The notes below the pieces were generated by a model. It saw only the letters and a program-made list of their open reading frames with translations. It was not told the DNA's origin and ran no database searches. The position numbers and the translations under genes were made by a program. Below are positions 33,950 through 45,011 of a DNA stretch of 64,000 bases, piece after piece (the stretch's first letter is position 1; each line of letters opens with the position of its first letter). This DNA is from Lawsonibacter sp900766145 (GTDB lineage Bacteria > Bacillota > Clostridia > Oscillospirales > Oscillospiraceae). Location of the stretch: NCBI RefSeq assembly GCF_030372275.1, contig NZ_JAUDDJ010000004.1; one strand, 5' to 3'.

Positions 33950-35581
33950 TTAGATCATCTTGAAATGCTTCAACGCTGCCTCAATCGCAGCTTCCTTTTC
34001 CGGCGGGCATTTCGGCTGCTTAGCATTTTCGGATTTGGGTTTGTTGTAACACTCCCGTTCAACAATACCATGCTTCTGTTTGACCTGCGCGACATACAAG
34101 CTGGATACCTTCAAATCGTATTCAGCCTGTATCCATTGTTTTATCTCGGAATAGGTCGCACCGCCAGGTAGATCAATTTCTGCTGAAGGCTCATAGTCCA
34201 AGTAGACATGGTCGCGGCTTTTCTCAAATTTCCTACCTAAGAGAACTACCGTCTCCACATGGGCAGTGCGGGGGAAGAGGTCCACTGCCTGGACCTTCAC
34301 TGCCCGGTAGCCCAGCTCCTCCAGACGTTTGGCGTCCCGGGCCAGAGTGGCCGGGTCGCAGGAGACGTAGACGATGCGCTCCGGGGCCATGGAGGCCAGA
34401 ATGGCGGGCACCTCGGGGGCTAAGCCCTTTCGGGGCGGGTCCACGCAGATCACCTGGGGACGGACCCCTTCCTGAGCCAGCTGGGCGGCCACCGCTCCCG
34501 CGTCGCCGCAGAAGAAGCGGGTGTTTTCCACTTTGTTGCGTTCTGCATTGGCTTTAGCATCTTCAATGGCCTGGGGGACGATTTCCGCTCCGATGACCTG
34601 CCCGGCCTTCTGGGCCAGGGCCAGAGAGATGGTGCCGATGCCGCAATACAGGTCCAGCACGGTCTCCTGCCCGGTGAGGGCGGCAAAGTCCACCGCCTGG
34701 GCGTAAAGCCGCTGGGTCTGGGCCCAGTTGATCTGGAAGAAGGAGGGGACGGACAGCCGGAAGGTCATGCCGCACAGGGTCTCTTCCAGAAAATCCTGAC
34801 CCCACAGGGTGCGGTACTCCGGGCCCAGAATCACGTTGGTGTCCGCCTGGTTCACATTGAGGACCAGGCCGATGAGTCCCGGCTCCGCCGCCCGGAGAGC
34901 GTCCACCAGCTCCGGTACCTGGGGCAGCTTTTTGCCGTTGGCCACCACACAGCACAAAGACTGCCCCGCCTGGTTGGTGCGCACATAGAGGTGGCGGATG
35001 AGGCCCTGGCAGGTTCCCTCGTCATAGGCGGGCACCGACCACTGCTCCATCCAGGCCTTGAAGGCCTCTCGCAGCCGGGTCACCGCCAGAGGCTGGAGGG
35101 GGCAGTCCTCCACATCCAGAACGTCATGGCTCCGGGGACGGAAGTAACCAATGGACAGGCCGTTCTTTCCCTGGGCCACGGGCAGCTGTACCTTGTTGCG
35201 GTAGCGCAGCGGGTCCTCCGCCCCCAGCACCGGGGGCAGCTCCAGGTCAAGTCCTCCCAGCCGCCGCAGAGCGTCGTTTACCCGGTCCCACTTGGCGGAG
35301 AGCTCCTCCTCGTAGGTCATGTGGCGGTACTGGCAGCCCCCGCACTTGCCGCTGATGGGGCAGTCGGGTTCCACACGAGCGGGGGAGGGGGTGAGCAGCT
35401 TGACACCGCGGCCCCAGGCAATGTTCTTTTGTACCTTTAACAGCTGTACCGTCCAGTCCTCCCCACGGATGGTGCCGGGGATAAAGACCACCCGGCCCTC
35501 CAGCCGGGCCAGGCCGAAGCCCTGGGCGGTGTAGCTGTCGATGTGCAGATCATGCAGTGAATTTTTCTTCCAGTCGGCCAT
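33950..35581 (-). CDS. rlmD: 23S rRNA (uracil-5)-methyltransferase with element-derived tail
   Basis: 543 aa. The N-terminus holds a TRAM domain and a 4Fe-4S site (CPISGKCGGC). The SAM motif VLDLYCGIGTIS is in the middle, and the catalytic cysteine sits in YVSCDPATLARD. The normal fold ends at about residue 447 (HVETVVLL). Residues 448-543 (from GRKFEKSRDHVYLDYEP to FKMI) are AT-richer in codon use and are supplied by the integrated element. The active-site core is intact, so function is probably retained. Which uridine is modified (RlmD-like U1939 or RlmCD-like) is not decided. Confidence 0.85.
   Translation of the reverse strand: MADWKKNSLHDLHIDSYTAQGFGLARLEGRVVFIPGTIRGEDWTVQLLKVQKNIAWGRGVKLLTPSPARVEPDCPISGKCGGCQYRHMTYEEELSAKWDRVNDALRRLGGLDLELPPVLGAEDPLRYRNKVQLPVAQGKNGLSIGYFRPRSHDVLDVEDCPLQPLAVTRLREAFKAWMEQWSVPAYDEGTCQGLIRHLYVRTNQAGQSLCCVVANGKKLPQVPELVDALRAAEPGLIGLVLNVNQADTNVILGPEYRTLWGQDFLEETLCGMTFRLSVPSFFQINWAQTQRLYAQAVDFAALTGQETVLDLYCGIGTISLALAQKAGQVIGAEIVPQAIEDAKANAERNKVENTRFFCGDAGAVAAQLAQEGVRPQVICVDPPRKGLAPEVPAILASMAPERIVYVSCDPATLARDAKRLEELGYRAVKVQAVDLFPRTAHVETVVLLGRKFEKSRDHVYLDYEPSAEIDLPGGATYSEIKQWIQAEYDLKVSSLYVAQVKQKHGIVERECYNKPKSENAKQPKCPPEKEAAIEAALKHFKMI
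34239..34255 (-). other. Candidate attachment site inside rlmD
   Basis: Minus strand GAGACGGTAGTTCTCTT encodes ETVVL plus two bases of the next codon. It shares 14 of 17 positions and the TTCTCTT core with 19023-19039 in the same frame. Base composition shifts to AT-richer directly downstream. Confidence 0.65.
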
Positions 35582-35647
35582 GAGGCGCCTCCCAAGTGTT
35601 TGTTTTCCCCATCATACCATGCCTTGCCCGGCTGCGTAAAGACAAAA

Positions 35648-35679
35648 AAGCCCCGCCAGTTTTCCACTGGCGGGGCTTT
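35648..35679 (-). terminator. Terminator after pflB
   Basis: AAGCCCCGCCAGT / ACTGGCGGGGCTT stem with a 5-nt loop and, on the minus strand, six T. Confidence 0.9.
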
Positions 35680-35691
35680 GATTGTGGAAAG

Positions 35692-37935
35692 TTACATGGC
35701 GCTGTGGAAGGTGCGCTGGATGACCTCCAGCTGCTGCTCCCGGCTCAGGCGGTTGAAGTTCACCGCGTAGCCGGAGACGCGGATGGTGAGGCTGGGGTAC
35801 TTCTCGGGGTGGTCCATGGCGTCCAGCAGGGTCTCCCGGTGCAGCACGTTCACGTTCAGGTGGTGAGCACCCTGAACAAAGTAGCCGTCCAGGATGGCCA
35901 CCAGGTTGGCCCGGCGCTGGTCCTCATCCTTGCCCAGAGCCTCGGGGACGATGGAGAAGGTGTTGGACACGCCGTCCTGGCACACAGCCCGGTAGGGGAT
36001 CTTGGCCACCGAGTTGAGGGAAGCCAGAGCGCCGTTCACGTCCCGGCCGTGCATGGGGTTGGCGCCGGGGGCGAAGGGCTCGCCTGCCTTGCGGCCGTCG
36101 GGAGTGGCGCCGGTCTTCTTGCCATACATCACGTTGGAGGTGATGGTGAGGGCGGAGAGGGTGTGGATGGCGTTGCGGTACAGGGGATGCTTTTTCAGCT
36201 CGGCGGAGAAGTAGGAGACGATCTCCACGGCGATGTCGTCCACCCGGTCGTCGTCGTTGCCGTACTTGGGGAAGTCACCCTCGATGGCAAAGTCCACGGC
36301 CACGCCCTGCTCGTTGCGGATGGGCCGCACCTTGCCAAACTTGATGGCAGACAGGGAGTCGGCGGCGATGGACAGACCGGCCACGCCGAAGGCGGCCAGC
36401 CGCTCCACCAGGGTGTCGTGGAGGGCCATCTGGCTGCTCTCGTAGGCGTACTTGTCGTGCATGTAGTGGATGATGTTGATGGTATCTACGTAGAGCTCGG
36501 CCACATAGGAGAGTACCTTTTTATAATTGGCCAGCACCTTGGGGTAGTCCAGCACCTCGTCCATGTCGTGCTCGATGCCGGGGACAATGACGCCGCCCTT
36601 CTTCTCGTCCACGCCGCCGTTGATGGCGTAGAGCAGGCTCTTGGCCAGGTTGGCTCGGGCGCCGAAGAACTGCATCTGCTTGCCCACCGCCATGGCGGAC
36701 ACACAGCAGGCGATGCAGTAGTCGTCGCCGTACATGGGGCGCATCAGCTCGTCGCTCTCATACTGGATGGAGTCGGTGGCGATGCTCATCTTGGAGCAGT
36801 AGTCCTTAAAGCCCTGGGGCAGGTCCTTGCTCCAGAGAACGGTGAGGTTGGGCTCGGGGGCAGTACCCAGGTTGGTGAGGGTGTGGAGCATGCGGAAAGA
36901 GTTCTTGGTCACCAGGGTGCGGCCGTCGATGCCCATGCCGCCGATGGACTCGGTGACCCAGGTGGGGTCGCCGCCGAAGAGCTCATTATACTCGGGGGTG
37001 CGCAGATGGCGCACCAGGCGCAGCTTGATGACGAACTGGTCGATGAGCTCCTGGGCGCCCTGCTCGTCCAGTACACCGTTGTCCAGGTCACGCTGGATGT
37101 AGATGTCCAGGAAGGTGGAGACGCGGCCCAGGGAGGTGGCGGCGCCGTTGTTTTCCTTGATGCCGGCCAGATAGGCCATGTACAGGTTCTGCACCGCCTC
37201 ATGAGCGTTCTCCGCGGGACGGGTGATGTCGCAGCCGTACTTGCTGGCCATAGAGGCCATCTCCTTCAGGGCCCGGATCTGCATCTGGACCTCCTCACGC
37301 AGGCGGATGCGCTCGTCGGTCATGGGGCCGTCCAGCATATCCAGGTCCTTCTGCTTCTCCTCGATGAGGAAGTCGGTGCCGTACAGGGGCACCCGGCGGT
37401 AGTCGCCCACGATGCGGCCCCGGCCATAGGCGTCAGGCAGACCGGTGAGCAGACCGGCGTGGCGGGCGTCCCGGGTGCGCTTGGGGTAGGCGTCAAACAC
37501 GCCCTCGTTGTGGGTCTTGCGGTAGAGACGGAAGTGGCGTTCGATCTCTGGGTTGAGCTGGTAGCCGTACTGCTCCAGGGCGGAGACAGCGTTGCGGATG
37601 CCGCCGAAGGGGTTGACGATGCGCTTGAGGGGGGCGTCGGTCTGGAGACCCACGATGACCTCGTTGTCCTGGTCGATGTAGCCGGGGGCGAAGTTGTCGA
37701 TGCCGGAGACGGCGTTGGTCTCCACGTCGATGATCCCCTTCTGGATTTCCTCCAGGATCAGGGCCTCCGCCCTCTCCCACACCTTGGCGGTTTTGGGGGA
37801 GATGGGGGCCAGGAAGTCGTCCCCTCCCTGATAGGGGGTATAGTTTTTCTGAATGAAGTTGCGCACATTCACCAGGTGGCGCCACTCGCCGGTGCGAAAT
37901 CCCTTCCAAGCAGTGCAGTTGACGTCGATGCTCAT
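35692..37935 (-). CDS. pflB: Pyruvate formate-lyase
   Basis: 747-aa glycyl radical enzyme that converts pyruvate and CoA to acetyl-CoA and formate. The adjacent catalytic cysteines are in CIACCVSAM (about residues 407-408), and the radical Gly is in RVSGYAVNF (about residue 722). AAAGGA 10 nt before the ATG at 37935 is favoured; an alternative ATG at 37944 is too close to it. The full-length family size rules out a glycerol dehydratase-type GRE. pflA follows upstream on the same strand, 16 nt away. Confidence 0.94.
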   Translation of the reverse strand: MSIDVNCTAWKGFRTGEWRHLVNVRNFIQKNYTPYQGGDDFLAPISPKTAKVWERAEALILEEIQKGIIDVETNAVSGIDNFAPGYIDQDNEVIVGLQTDAPLKRIVNPFGGIRNAVSALEQYGYQLNPEIERHFRLYRKTHNEGVFDAYPKRTRDARHAGLLTGLPDAYGRGRIVGDYRRVPLYGTDFLIEEKQKDLDMLDGPMTDERIRLREEVQMQIRALKEMASMASKYGCDITRPAENAHEAVQNLYMAYLAGIKENNGAATSLGRVSTFLDIYIQRDLDNGVLDEQGAQELIDQFVIKLRLVRHLRTPEYNELFGGDPTWVTESIGGMGIDGRTLVTKNSFRMLHTLTNLGTAPEPNLTVLWSKDLPQGFKDYCSKMSIATDSIQYESDELMRPMYGDDYCIACCVSAMAVGKQMQFFGARANLAKSLLYAINGGVDEKKGGVIVPGIEHDMDEVLDYPKVLANYKKVLSYVAELYVDTINIIHYMHDKYAYESSQMALHDTLVERLAAFGVAGLSIAADSLSAIKFGKVRPIRNEQGVAVDFAIEGDFPKYGNDDDRVDDIAVEIVSYFSAELKKHPLYRNAIHTLSALTITSNVMYGKKTGATPDGRKAGEPFAPGANPMHGRDVNGALASLNSVAKIPYRAVCQDGVSNTFSIVPEALGKDEDQRRANLVAILDGYFVQGAHHLNVNVLHRETLLDAMDHPEKYPSLTIRVSGYAVNFNRLSREQQLEVIQRTFHSAM

Positions 37936-37951
37936 AGCTCCCATTCCTTTC

Positions 37952-38680
37952 TTAGTTGTTGGTGTTCCGGCAGCAAGTCTCATTGAGCTGTCGGTTCCAG
38001 GTTTCCAGTTTTGTCTTGTCCATGGGGGGCACCCCTTCCAGCGGGTAGGGAATGCCCAGGGTTTGATACTTGTGAACGCCCAGGGTGTGGTAGGGGAGAA
38101 GTTCCACCTTCTCTACCCGGGGCAGGGTGGCAATGTATTCGCTAAGGGAAGTCAGATGCTCCGGATTGTCGGTGAGTCCGGGGACCACCACGTGGCGCAC
38201 CCACATGGGGACGTTTGCCTTTCGTACCGCCTCCACAAAGGACAGGGTACGGTCCATCTCCAGGCCGGTGATCTTCCGGTAGCCCTCTCTCTGGTGGTGC
38301 TTGACATCGTAGAGCACCAGGTCGGTGTATTTGAGAATGTCCTCGTAGTCGCCTCGGCCCGCGCCAGAGGTGTCGATGCAGGTGTGCACGCCTTCGGCCT
38401 TGAGAAGCTTGAGGCACTCCAGCAGAAAGTCGGGCTGCCCGAGAGGTTCGCCGCCGGAGAAGGTGACACCTCCGCCGGAGGGGTCAAAATAGGGGCGGAA
38501 GCGGAGCAGCCGCTTCACCAGGGCCTCGGGGGTGGTCTCCTGGCCGCCGGAGAAGGACTGGGTGTCCGGGTTGTGGCAGTAGAGACAGCGGAGGGGACAG
38601 CCCTGGAGAAAAACCACGGCCCGCACCCCGGGGCCGTCCACCAGGCCCATGCTCTCCAGGGAATGGATGAATCCGGTCAT
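37952..38680 (-). CDS. pflA: Pyruvate formate-lyase activating enzyme
   Basis: 242-aa radical SAM activase for PflB. CPLRCLYC gives the CxxxCxxC cluster, VTFSGGEPLGQP binds SAM and VDGPGVRAVVFLQG is the family signature. AAGGAAG 8 nt upstream fixes the ATG at 38680. The long upstream extension to 38818 has no ribosome site. It precedes pflB in the same operon, the reverse of the commonest order. Confidence 0.93.
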   Translation of the reverse strand: MTGFIHSLESMGLVDGPGVRAVVFLQGCPLRCLYCHNPDTQSFSGGQETTPEALVKRLLRFRPYFDPSGGGVTFSGGEPLGQPDFLLECLKLLKAEGVHTCIDTSGAGRGDYEDILKYTDLVLYDVKHHQREGYRKITGLEMDRTLSFVEAVRKANVPMWVRHVVVPGLTDNPEHLTSLSEYIATLPRVEKVELLPYHTLGVHKYQTLGIPYPLEGVPPMDKTKLETWNRQLNETCCRNTNN

Positions 38681-38840
38681 GGAAAACACTTCCTTTCCGC
38701 CCCAAAAGGGCAAAAAAGGGCGCAAAAAAGCCGCCCTTCCGGGCCACTTTTCGGCGCCCAGACGGTCGGCATCATGACGATCATACTCCCCGTGGTTTCC
38801 CCCACTTCCGTCAGTCATATGATCCGTCCTCAGGATAACA

Positions 38841-38880
38841 AAAGGCCGCCGTCCCTGTCAAGGGGACAGCGGCCTTTTTT
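38841..38880. terminator. Terminator after symporter gene
   Basis: AAAGGCCGC-GTCC / GGAC-GCGGCCTTT stem with a strong T-run on the plus strand and a weaker one on the minus. It lies between the symporter gene and pflA. Confidence 0.75.
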
Positions 38881-38905
38881 ATGTTTTCATCGAAACTGCA
38901 CAAAA

Positions 38906-40324
38906 TTACTTGGCAGCTTTCTTGCTCATATGGCAGATCTTTACCACCACGCCGGACAGGGCAAACAGAGCGATGGCGTTGGGAATGACCATGAGGTTAT
39001 TGAACATGTCGGTGAGCTCCCACACCAGGTCATTGGACATCAGGGTGCCCAGGAAGATGAACACCAGGGCAATGACGGAATAGACCGGGGCAGCCTTTTT
39101 GCCGAAGAGGTAGATGATGTTGATCTTACCGAACATATTCCAGCTCAGTACCGTGGAGAAGGCAAAGAAGAACAGGCAAACAGCTACGAACATGGCGCCG
39201 GCCTGGGTACCGAACACGGTGCCGAAGGCGGTCTGGGCCAGGTTGGTCTTGTTGATGGTCTGAGCCACCTCCTCGGTGTAGCCCTGGGCCAGGATGCCGC
39301 CGGGGGTGTACAGGGTGGAGATGACCACCAGAGCATTGAGGGTCAGCACGATAAAGGTGTCGATAAACACGCTGACCATGGCGACCACGCCCTGGTCGTG
39401 GGGGTCCTTCACGTTGGCCTGGGCGTGCGCGTGGGGGGTGGAGCCCATGCCTGCCTCGTTGGAGAACAGGCCGCGCTTGGCGCCCTGGCTGATGGCCTCT
39501 TTCAGGGCGTAGCCGAAGCCGCCGCCGATGATGGCCTGGGGCTCAAAGGCGTACTGGAAGATCATGGCGAAGGTGGCAGGGACATACTGAATGCGGATGA
39601 CCAGTACGGCCAGCGCGCCCAGCAGGAAGATAGCGGCCATGATGGGGACGATCTTCTCGGTGACAGCGGCCAGACGCTGCACGCCGCCCACGAAGATGAA
39701 GCCGCAGATGATGACCAGTACCACACCCACGATCCAGGAGGGAACGCCGAAGGCGGTCTGGAAGGTGGAACCGATGGAGTTGGACTGGACCATGCAGCCC
39801 ATGAAGCCCAGGGCCAGAATGATGGCGACTGCGAAGAAGGCGGCCAGGAACTTACCGAAGGCGCCCTTGAAGGCGGTGGTGATGTAGTAGACGGGGCCGC
39901 CGTGGAAGTCGCCCTTCTCGTCGGTGATGCGGGTCTTGATGGCCAGGGTAGCCTCCGCGTAGATGGTAGCCATGCCGAAGAAGGCGATGATCCACATCCA
40001 GAAGATGGCGCCGGGGCCGCCGGCCAGAATGGCGCCGGAGCCGCCTACGATGTTACCGGTGCCCACCTGGGCGGCAATGGCAGTGGCCAGGGCCTGGAAG
40101 GAGCTCATGCCCCGCTCCTGCCGTCCGCCCCGCAGAGACAGATTGCCGAAGACCTTCTTCATACCCTCGCCGAAGCAGCGTACCTGAACAAAGCGGGTGC
40201 GGATGGAATAAAAGAGTCCCACACCGATGAGCAGGAAGACCAGAATATAGCTGGACAGGTAGGTGTTGATGTTGACCACGATGGGATAAAGTGCGGCCTC
40301 CAAGGATTGCAGTGCTTCTGACAT
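38906..40324 (-). CDS. AGCS-family sodium:alanine/glycine symporter
   Basis: 472 aa with about ten or eleven transmembrane helices. The family hallmark GTGNIVGGSGAILAGGPGAIFWMW is present, with SNEAGMGSTPHAHA and the RFVQVRCFGEGMKKVFG start region. It imports glycine or D/L-alanine with Na+. A tandem glycine riboswitch and a terminator stand directly upstream, which makes glycine the likely substrate. GGGGGAGAAAAC precedes the ATG at 40324. Confidence 0.92.
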   Translation of the reverse strand: MSEALQSLEAALYPIVVNINTYLSSYILVFLLIGVGLFYSIRTRFVQVRCFGEGMKKVFGNLSLRGGRQERGMSSFQALATAIAAQVGTGNIVGGSGAILAGGPGAIFWMWIIAFFGMATIYAEATLAIKTRITDEKGDFHGGPVYYITTAFKGAFGKFLAAFFAVAIILALGFMGCMVQSNSIGSTFQTAFGVPSWIVGVVLVIICGFIFVGGVQRLAAVTEKIVPIMAAIFLLGALAVLVIRIQYVPATFAMIFQYAFEPQAIIGGGFGYALKEAISQGAKRGLFSNEAGMGSTPHAHAQANVKDPHDQGVVAMVSVFIDTFIVLTLNALVVISTLYTPGGILAQGYTEEVAQTINKTNLAQTAFGTVFGTQAGAMFVAVCLFFFAFSTVLSWNMFGKINIIYLFGKKAAPVYSVIALVFIFLGTLMSNDLVWELTDMFNNLMVIPNAIALFALSGVVVKICHMSKKAAK

Positions 40325-40351
40325 TTGTTTTCTCCCCCTAACATGCAGAAC

Positions 40352-40380
40352 AAAAAAGACCGTGGAAGCTTCCACGGTCT
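40352..40380 (-). terminator. Terminator of the glycine riboswitch expression platform
   Basis: AGACCGTGGAAG / CTTCCACGGTCT perfect 12-bp palindromic stem, then six T on the minus strand, 28 nt before the symporter ATG. Confidence 0.88.
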
Positions 40381-40429
40381 ATGATGGGGCGAAAACCGGC
40401 CCACAGCCGTAAAGACGGCGGGGCAGTTT

Positions 40430-40612
40430 GTTCGTCTCTGTCCTTTTGCCTGAGAGATTGGCGGAAATTCCGCTTTGCACCTTCGGCACTCGTGGTCGAG
40501 CTTCTCCAGAGTCACATCCACGCACAGTCCTCGTCCCCTGGGGGACACCTGAGAGTGTTACTCCTTCGGCAGGCCACTGGCCATTTTCCTGGGCGCTTCG
40601 TTTGTCCTGTTC
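40430..40612 (-). promoter_or_regulatory. Tandem glycine riboswitch
   Basis: Two similar aptamers on the minus strand. The first has CTGCCGAAGGAGTAACACTCTCAGG and a later GGGGAC. The second has TGCCGAAGGTGCAAAG, AATCTCTCAGGCAAAAGGACAGAG. These GCCGAAGG, CTCTCAGG and GGAC signatures are diagnostic of the gcvT-type glycine element. Glycine binding would set the downstream terminator. Whether it is ON or OFF for the symporter cannot be decided by eye. Confidence 0.93.
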
Positions 40613-40625
40613 ACTTGTGAATGAT

Positions 40626-40654
40626 ACGATACCACAGCTATGGGCAACTGTCAA
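40626..40654 (-). promoter_or_regulatory. Promoter of glycine-riboswitch transcript
   Basis: -35 TTGACA (40649-40654), 17-bp spacer, -10 TATCGT (40626-40631). Confidence 0.75.
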
Positions 40655-40821
40655 CCCCTGGCGTACATTTATACACATGTGGCGGATTTCTTGGGGGTAG
40701 GAAGAAAGAAATTGGAGATTCTGTGAGGGAAAGTTTACAATTTGCTCTTTTTTCCGCCGAAACCTTATGGTATACTGAGACGATAATGTGCCCGGATGGT
40801 TTTCCCGGGCGGAGAGATACT

Positions 40822-40845
40822 ATGAGTAACAACAACGAGGTGTGA
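40822..40845 (+). CDS. Seven-residue leader ORF before secA
   Basis: MSNNNEV then TGA, preceded by GGAGAG 8 nt upstream. Its end contains the GAGGTG that serves as the SD of secA. Possibly an accidental frame; a translational-coupling role is a guess. An extended -10 (TGGTATACT) lies near 40769. Confidence 0.3.
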   Translation: MSNNNEV

Positions 40846-40851
40846 TCGAAT

Positions 40852-43608
<2,757 letters not shown>

Positions 43609-43618
43609 AAAATATTTT

Positions 43619-43659
43619 GCGGCGAGAGGAAACCTTTTCTCCTCTCGCCGCGTCTTTTT
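43619..43659 (+). terminator. Terminator after secA
   Basis: GCGGCGAGAGGA / TCCTCTCGCCGC stem followed by tctttttata. Confidence 0.92.
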
Positions 43660-43773
43660 ATAATGTGAGATCGAAATCTCCAGAAAGCAGGGGAAAGGAG
43701 AAAATTTTTGTAATAAAATTGTGACTTGTTATTTTCCTGAAACATGGTATTCTGTTTCAGGGAGGCGGATGGA

Positions 43774-44526
43774 ATGGAGTATGACGACCTGCTGAATATG
43801 GGAACGGAACTGGGCTATCAGCTGATGTTCAGCGGTGCGGAAATCTACCGTGTAGAGGAGTCCGTATACCGTCTGCTCACTGCCTATGGACTGCAGCCCC
43901 AGGTGTTTGCCATTCCAAACTGCCTGATTGTAAGCCTGAATACCCCCCAGGGGCATCCCATCACCCGGATGCGCCGCATCCCGTCCCATGGTACCGATAT
44001 TGAGCTGCTGGAGCGGTGCAACGATCTGTGCCGCCGCCTGTGCCGGGAGGTTCCACCGGTCAAGCAGGCCAAGGAGCTGGTAGACGGTCTGAGCCAGAAT
44101 AAACGGCAGTACTCCATCCGCGTGCTGCTGCTGGGCTATGTGGTAGCCGCCGGCTTTTTTGCCGCCTTTTTCAGCGGCGGTCTTCTGGATGTGATCAGTG
44201 CCGGAATCTGCGGTTTTGGCGTTGGATTTTGGATGCTGTATCTGGGCGGAAAGATGGGCTTCAACGGCTTTTTCCAAACGCTCATCGGTGCGGCCATTGC
44301 GTCCTTGCTGGCGCTTCTGCTGACCCGCGTGGGTGTAGGCGAAAATGTGGACGCCATTACCATCGGGACTCTAATGGTGCTGGTGCCTGGTATGGCACTG
44401 ACCAATGCGATGCGGGAGATCATGGCGGGGGATATTATTTCCGGCGTGAACCGCACGGCGGAGGCCATTCTCACCGCCACAGCGATTTCGCTGGGCGTGG
44501 TGATCTCTCTGGCCATTGGAATGTGA
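43774..44526 (+). CDS. Threonine/serine exporter, N-terminal-type subunit
   Basis: 250 aa of the ThrE N-terminal (DUF1212) family. A cytoplasmic hydrolase-like domain (GTELGYQLMFSGAEIYRVEESVYRLL, then VSLNTPQGHPITRMRRI) is followed by about five transmembrane helices. GGAGG 8 nt before the ATG at 43774 was used. In other genomes ThrE is one polypeptide; here the second half is a separate gene. Together they export threonine or serine. A long overlapping frame from 44229 belongs to another reading frame. Confidence 0.82.
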   Translation: MEYDDLLNMGTELGYQLMFSGAEIYRVEESVYRLLTAYGLQPQVFAIPNCLIVSLNTPQGHPITRMRRIPSHGTDIELLERCNDLCRRLCREVPPVKQAKELVDGLSQNKRQYSIRVLLLGYVVAAGFFAAFFSGGLLDVISAGICGFGVGFWMLYLGGKMGFNGFFQTLIGAAIASLLALLLTRVGVGENVDAITIGTLMVLVPGMALTNAMREIMAGDIISGVNRTAEAILTATAISLGVVISLAIGM

Positions 44527-44534
44527 GGGGTGCC

Positions 44535-44996
44535 ATGGAGTTGATACAAGAATTGTTTCTGCCCTGCCTGTGGGGCATGATCGCCTGCATAGGCTTTGGG
44601 CTGGTCTTTAACATCCAGGGTGCCGGTATTCTGATCTGCGGTCTGGGCGGGGCGCTGGGCTGGTTTGTCTATCTGATCGCTCAGCGTTTGCTGGGAGGCG
44701 ATATTCTTCCGGCCTTCCTGGCTGCCGTATGCATCGCCATCTACTCAGAGCTGATGGCCCGGCTGCGTCACTGCCCGGTGACAGGCTATCTTCAGGTAGC
44801 GCTTTTGCCCCTGGTGCCGGGAGCAGGCATTTATAACGCCATGCGCTACTGTGTGGCCGGTGAGACCGATCAATTTATTTCCACCATGCTGCATACCTTT
44901 GGGATGGCAGCATCTCTGGCGGTGGGAGCTATGCTTGCTTCCACGGTGCTGCGAACCCTACTGCCGCGATTGAGCAGAGAAAAGAAGAAACATTAA
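44535..44996 (+). CDS. Threonine/serine exporter, C-terminal-type subunit
   Basis: 153 aa with about five transmembrane helices of the DUF3815 / ThrE_2 family (GYLQVALLPLVPGAGIYNAMRY is typical). GAGGGG lies before the ATG at 44535. It begins 8 nt after the stop of the first subunit, so the two are cotranslated and probably form a complex. Confidence 0.82.
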   Translation: MELIQELFLPCLWGMIACIGFGLVFNIQGAGILICGLGGALGWFVYLIAQRLLGGDILPAFLAAVCIAIYSELMARLRHCPVTGYLQVALLPLVPGAGIYNAMRYCVAGETDQFISTMLHTFGMAASLAVGAMLASTVLRTLLPRLSREKKKH

Positions 44997-45011
44997 AAAG
45001 AGGGCTTAACT

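Larger units (their letters stand above)
19023..34245. mobile_element. Integrated element in rlmD (about 15.2 kb)
   Basis: Boundaries are placed at two matching sites: 19023-19039 inside the 3' end of the recombinase gene, and 34239-34255 inside rlmD. The 17-nt stretches agree at 14 positions, with an identical 7-bp AAGAGAA core. Contents are a large serine recombinase, a ribbon-helix-helix protein, DUF3846, ArdC-like and ClpX-like proteins, a sigma/lipoprotein cargo operon, an origin-like region and a D5-like helicase operon. No relaxase, coupling protein or capsid gene is present. The exact ends are inference from the paired sites. Confidence 0.72.

Noticed and set aside
35596..37986. 796-codon open frame antisense to pflB
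   Set aside because: Shadow of a highly biased gene; no domain and no start signal.
37853..40321. 822-codon frame across pflA and the symporter gene
   Set aside because: Antisense to two well-supported genes and crosses a terminator.
44229..44534. Upstream extension of the second ThrE-type subunit
   Set aside because: The frame overlaps the first subunit out of phase; the ATG at 44535 with its own SD and a normal family start is better.
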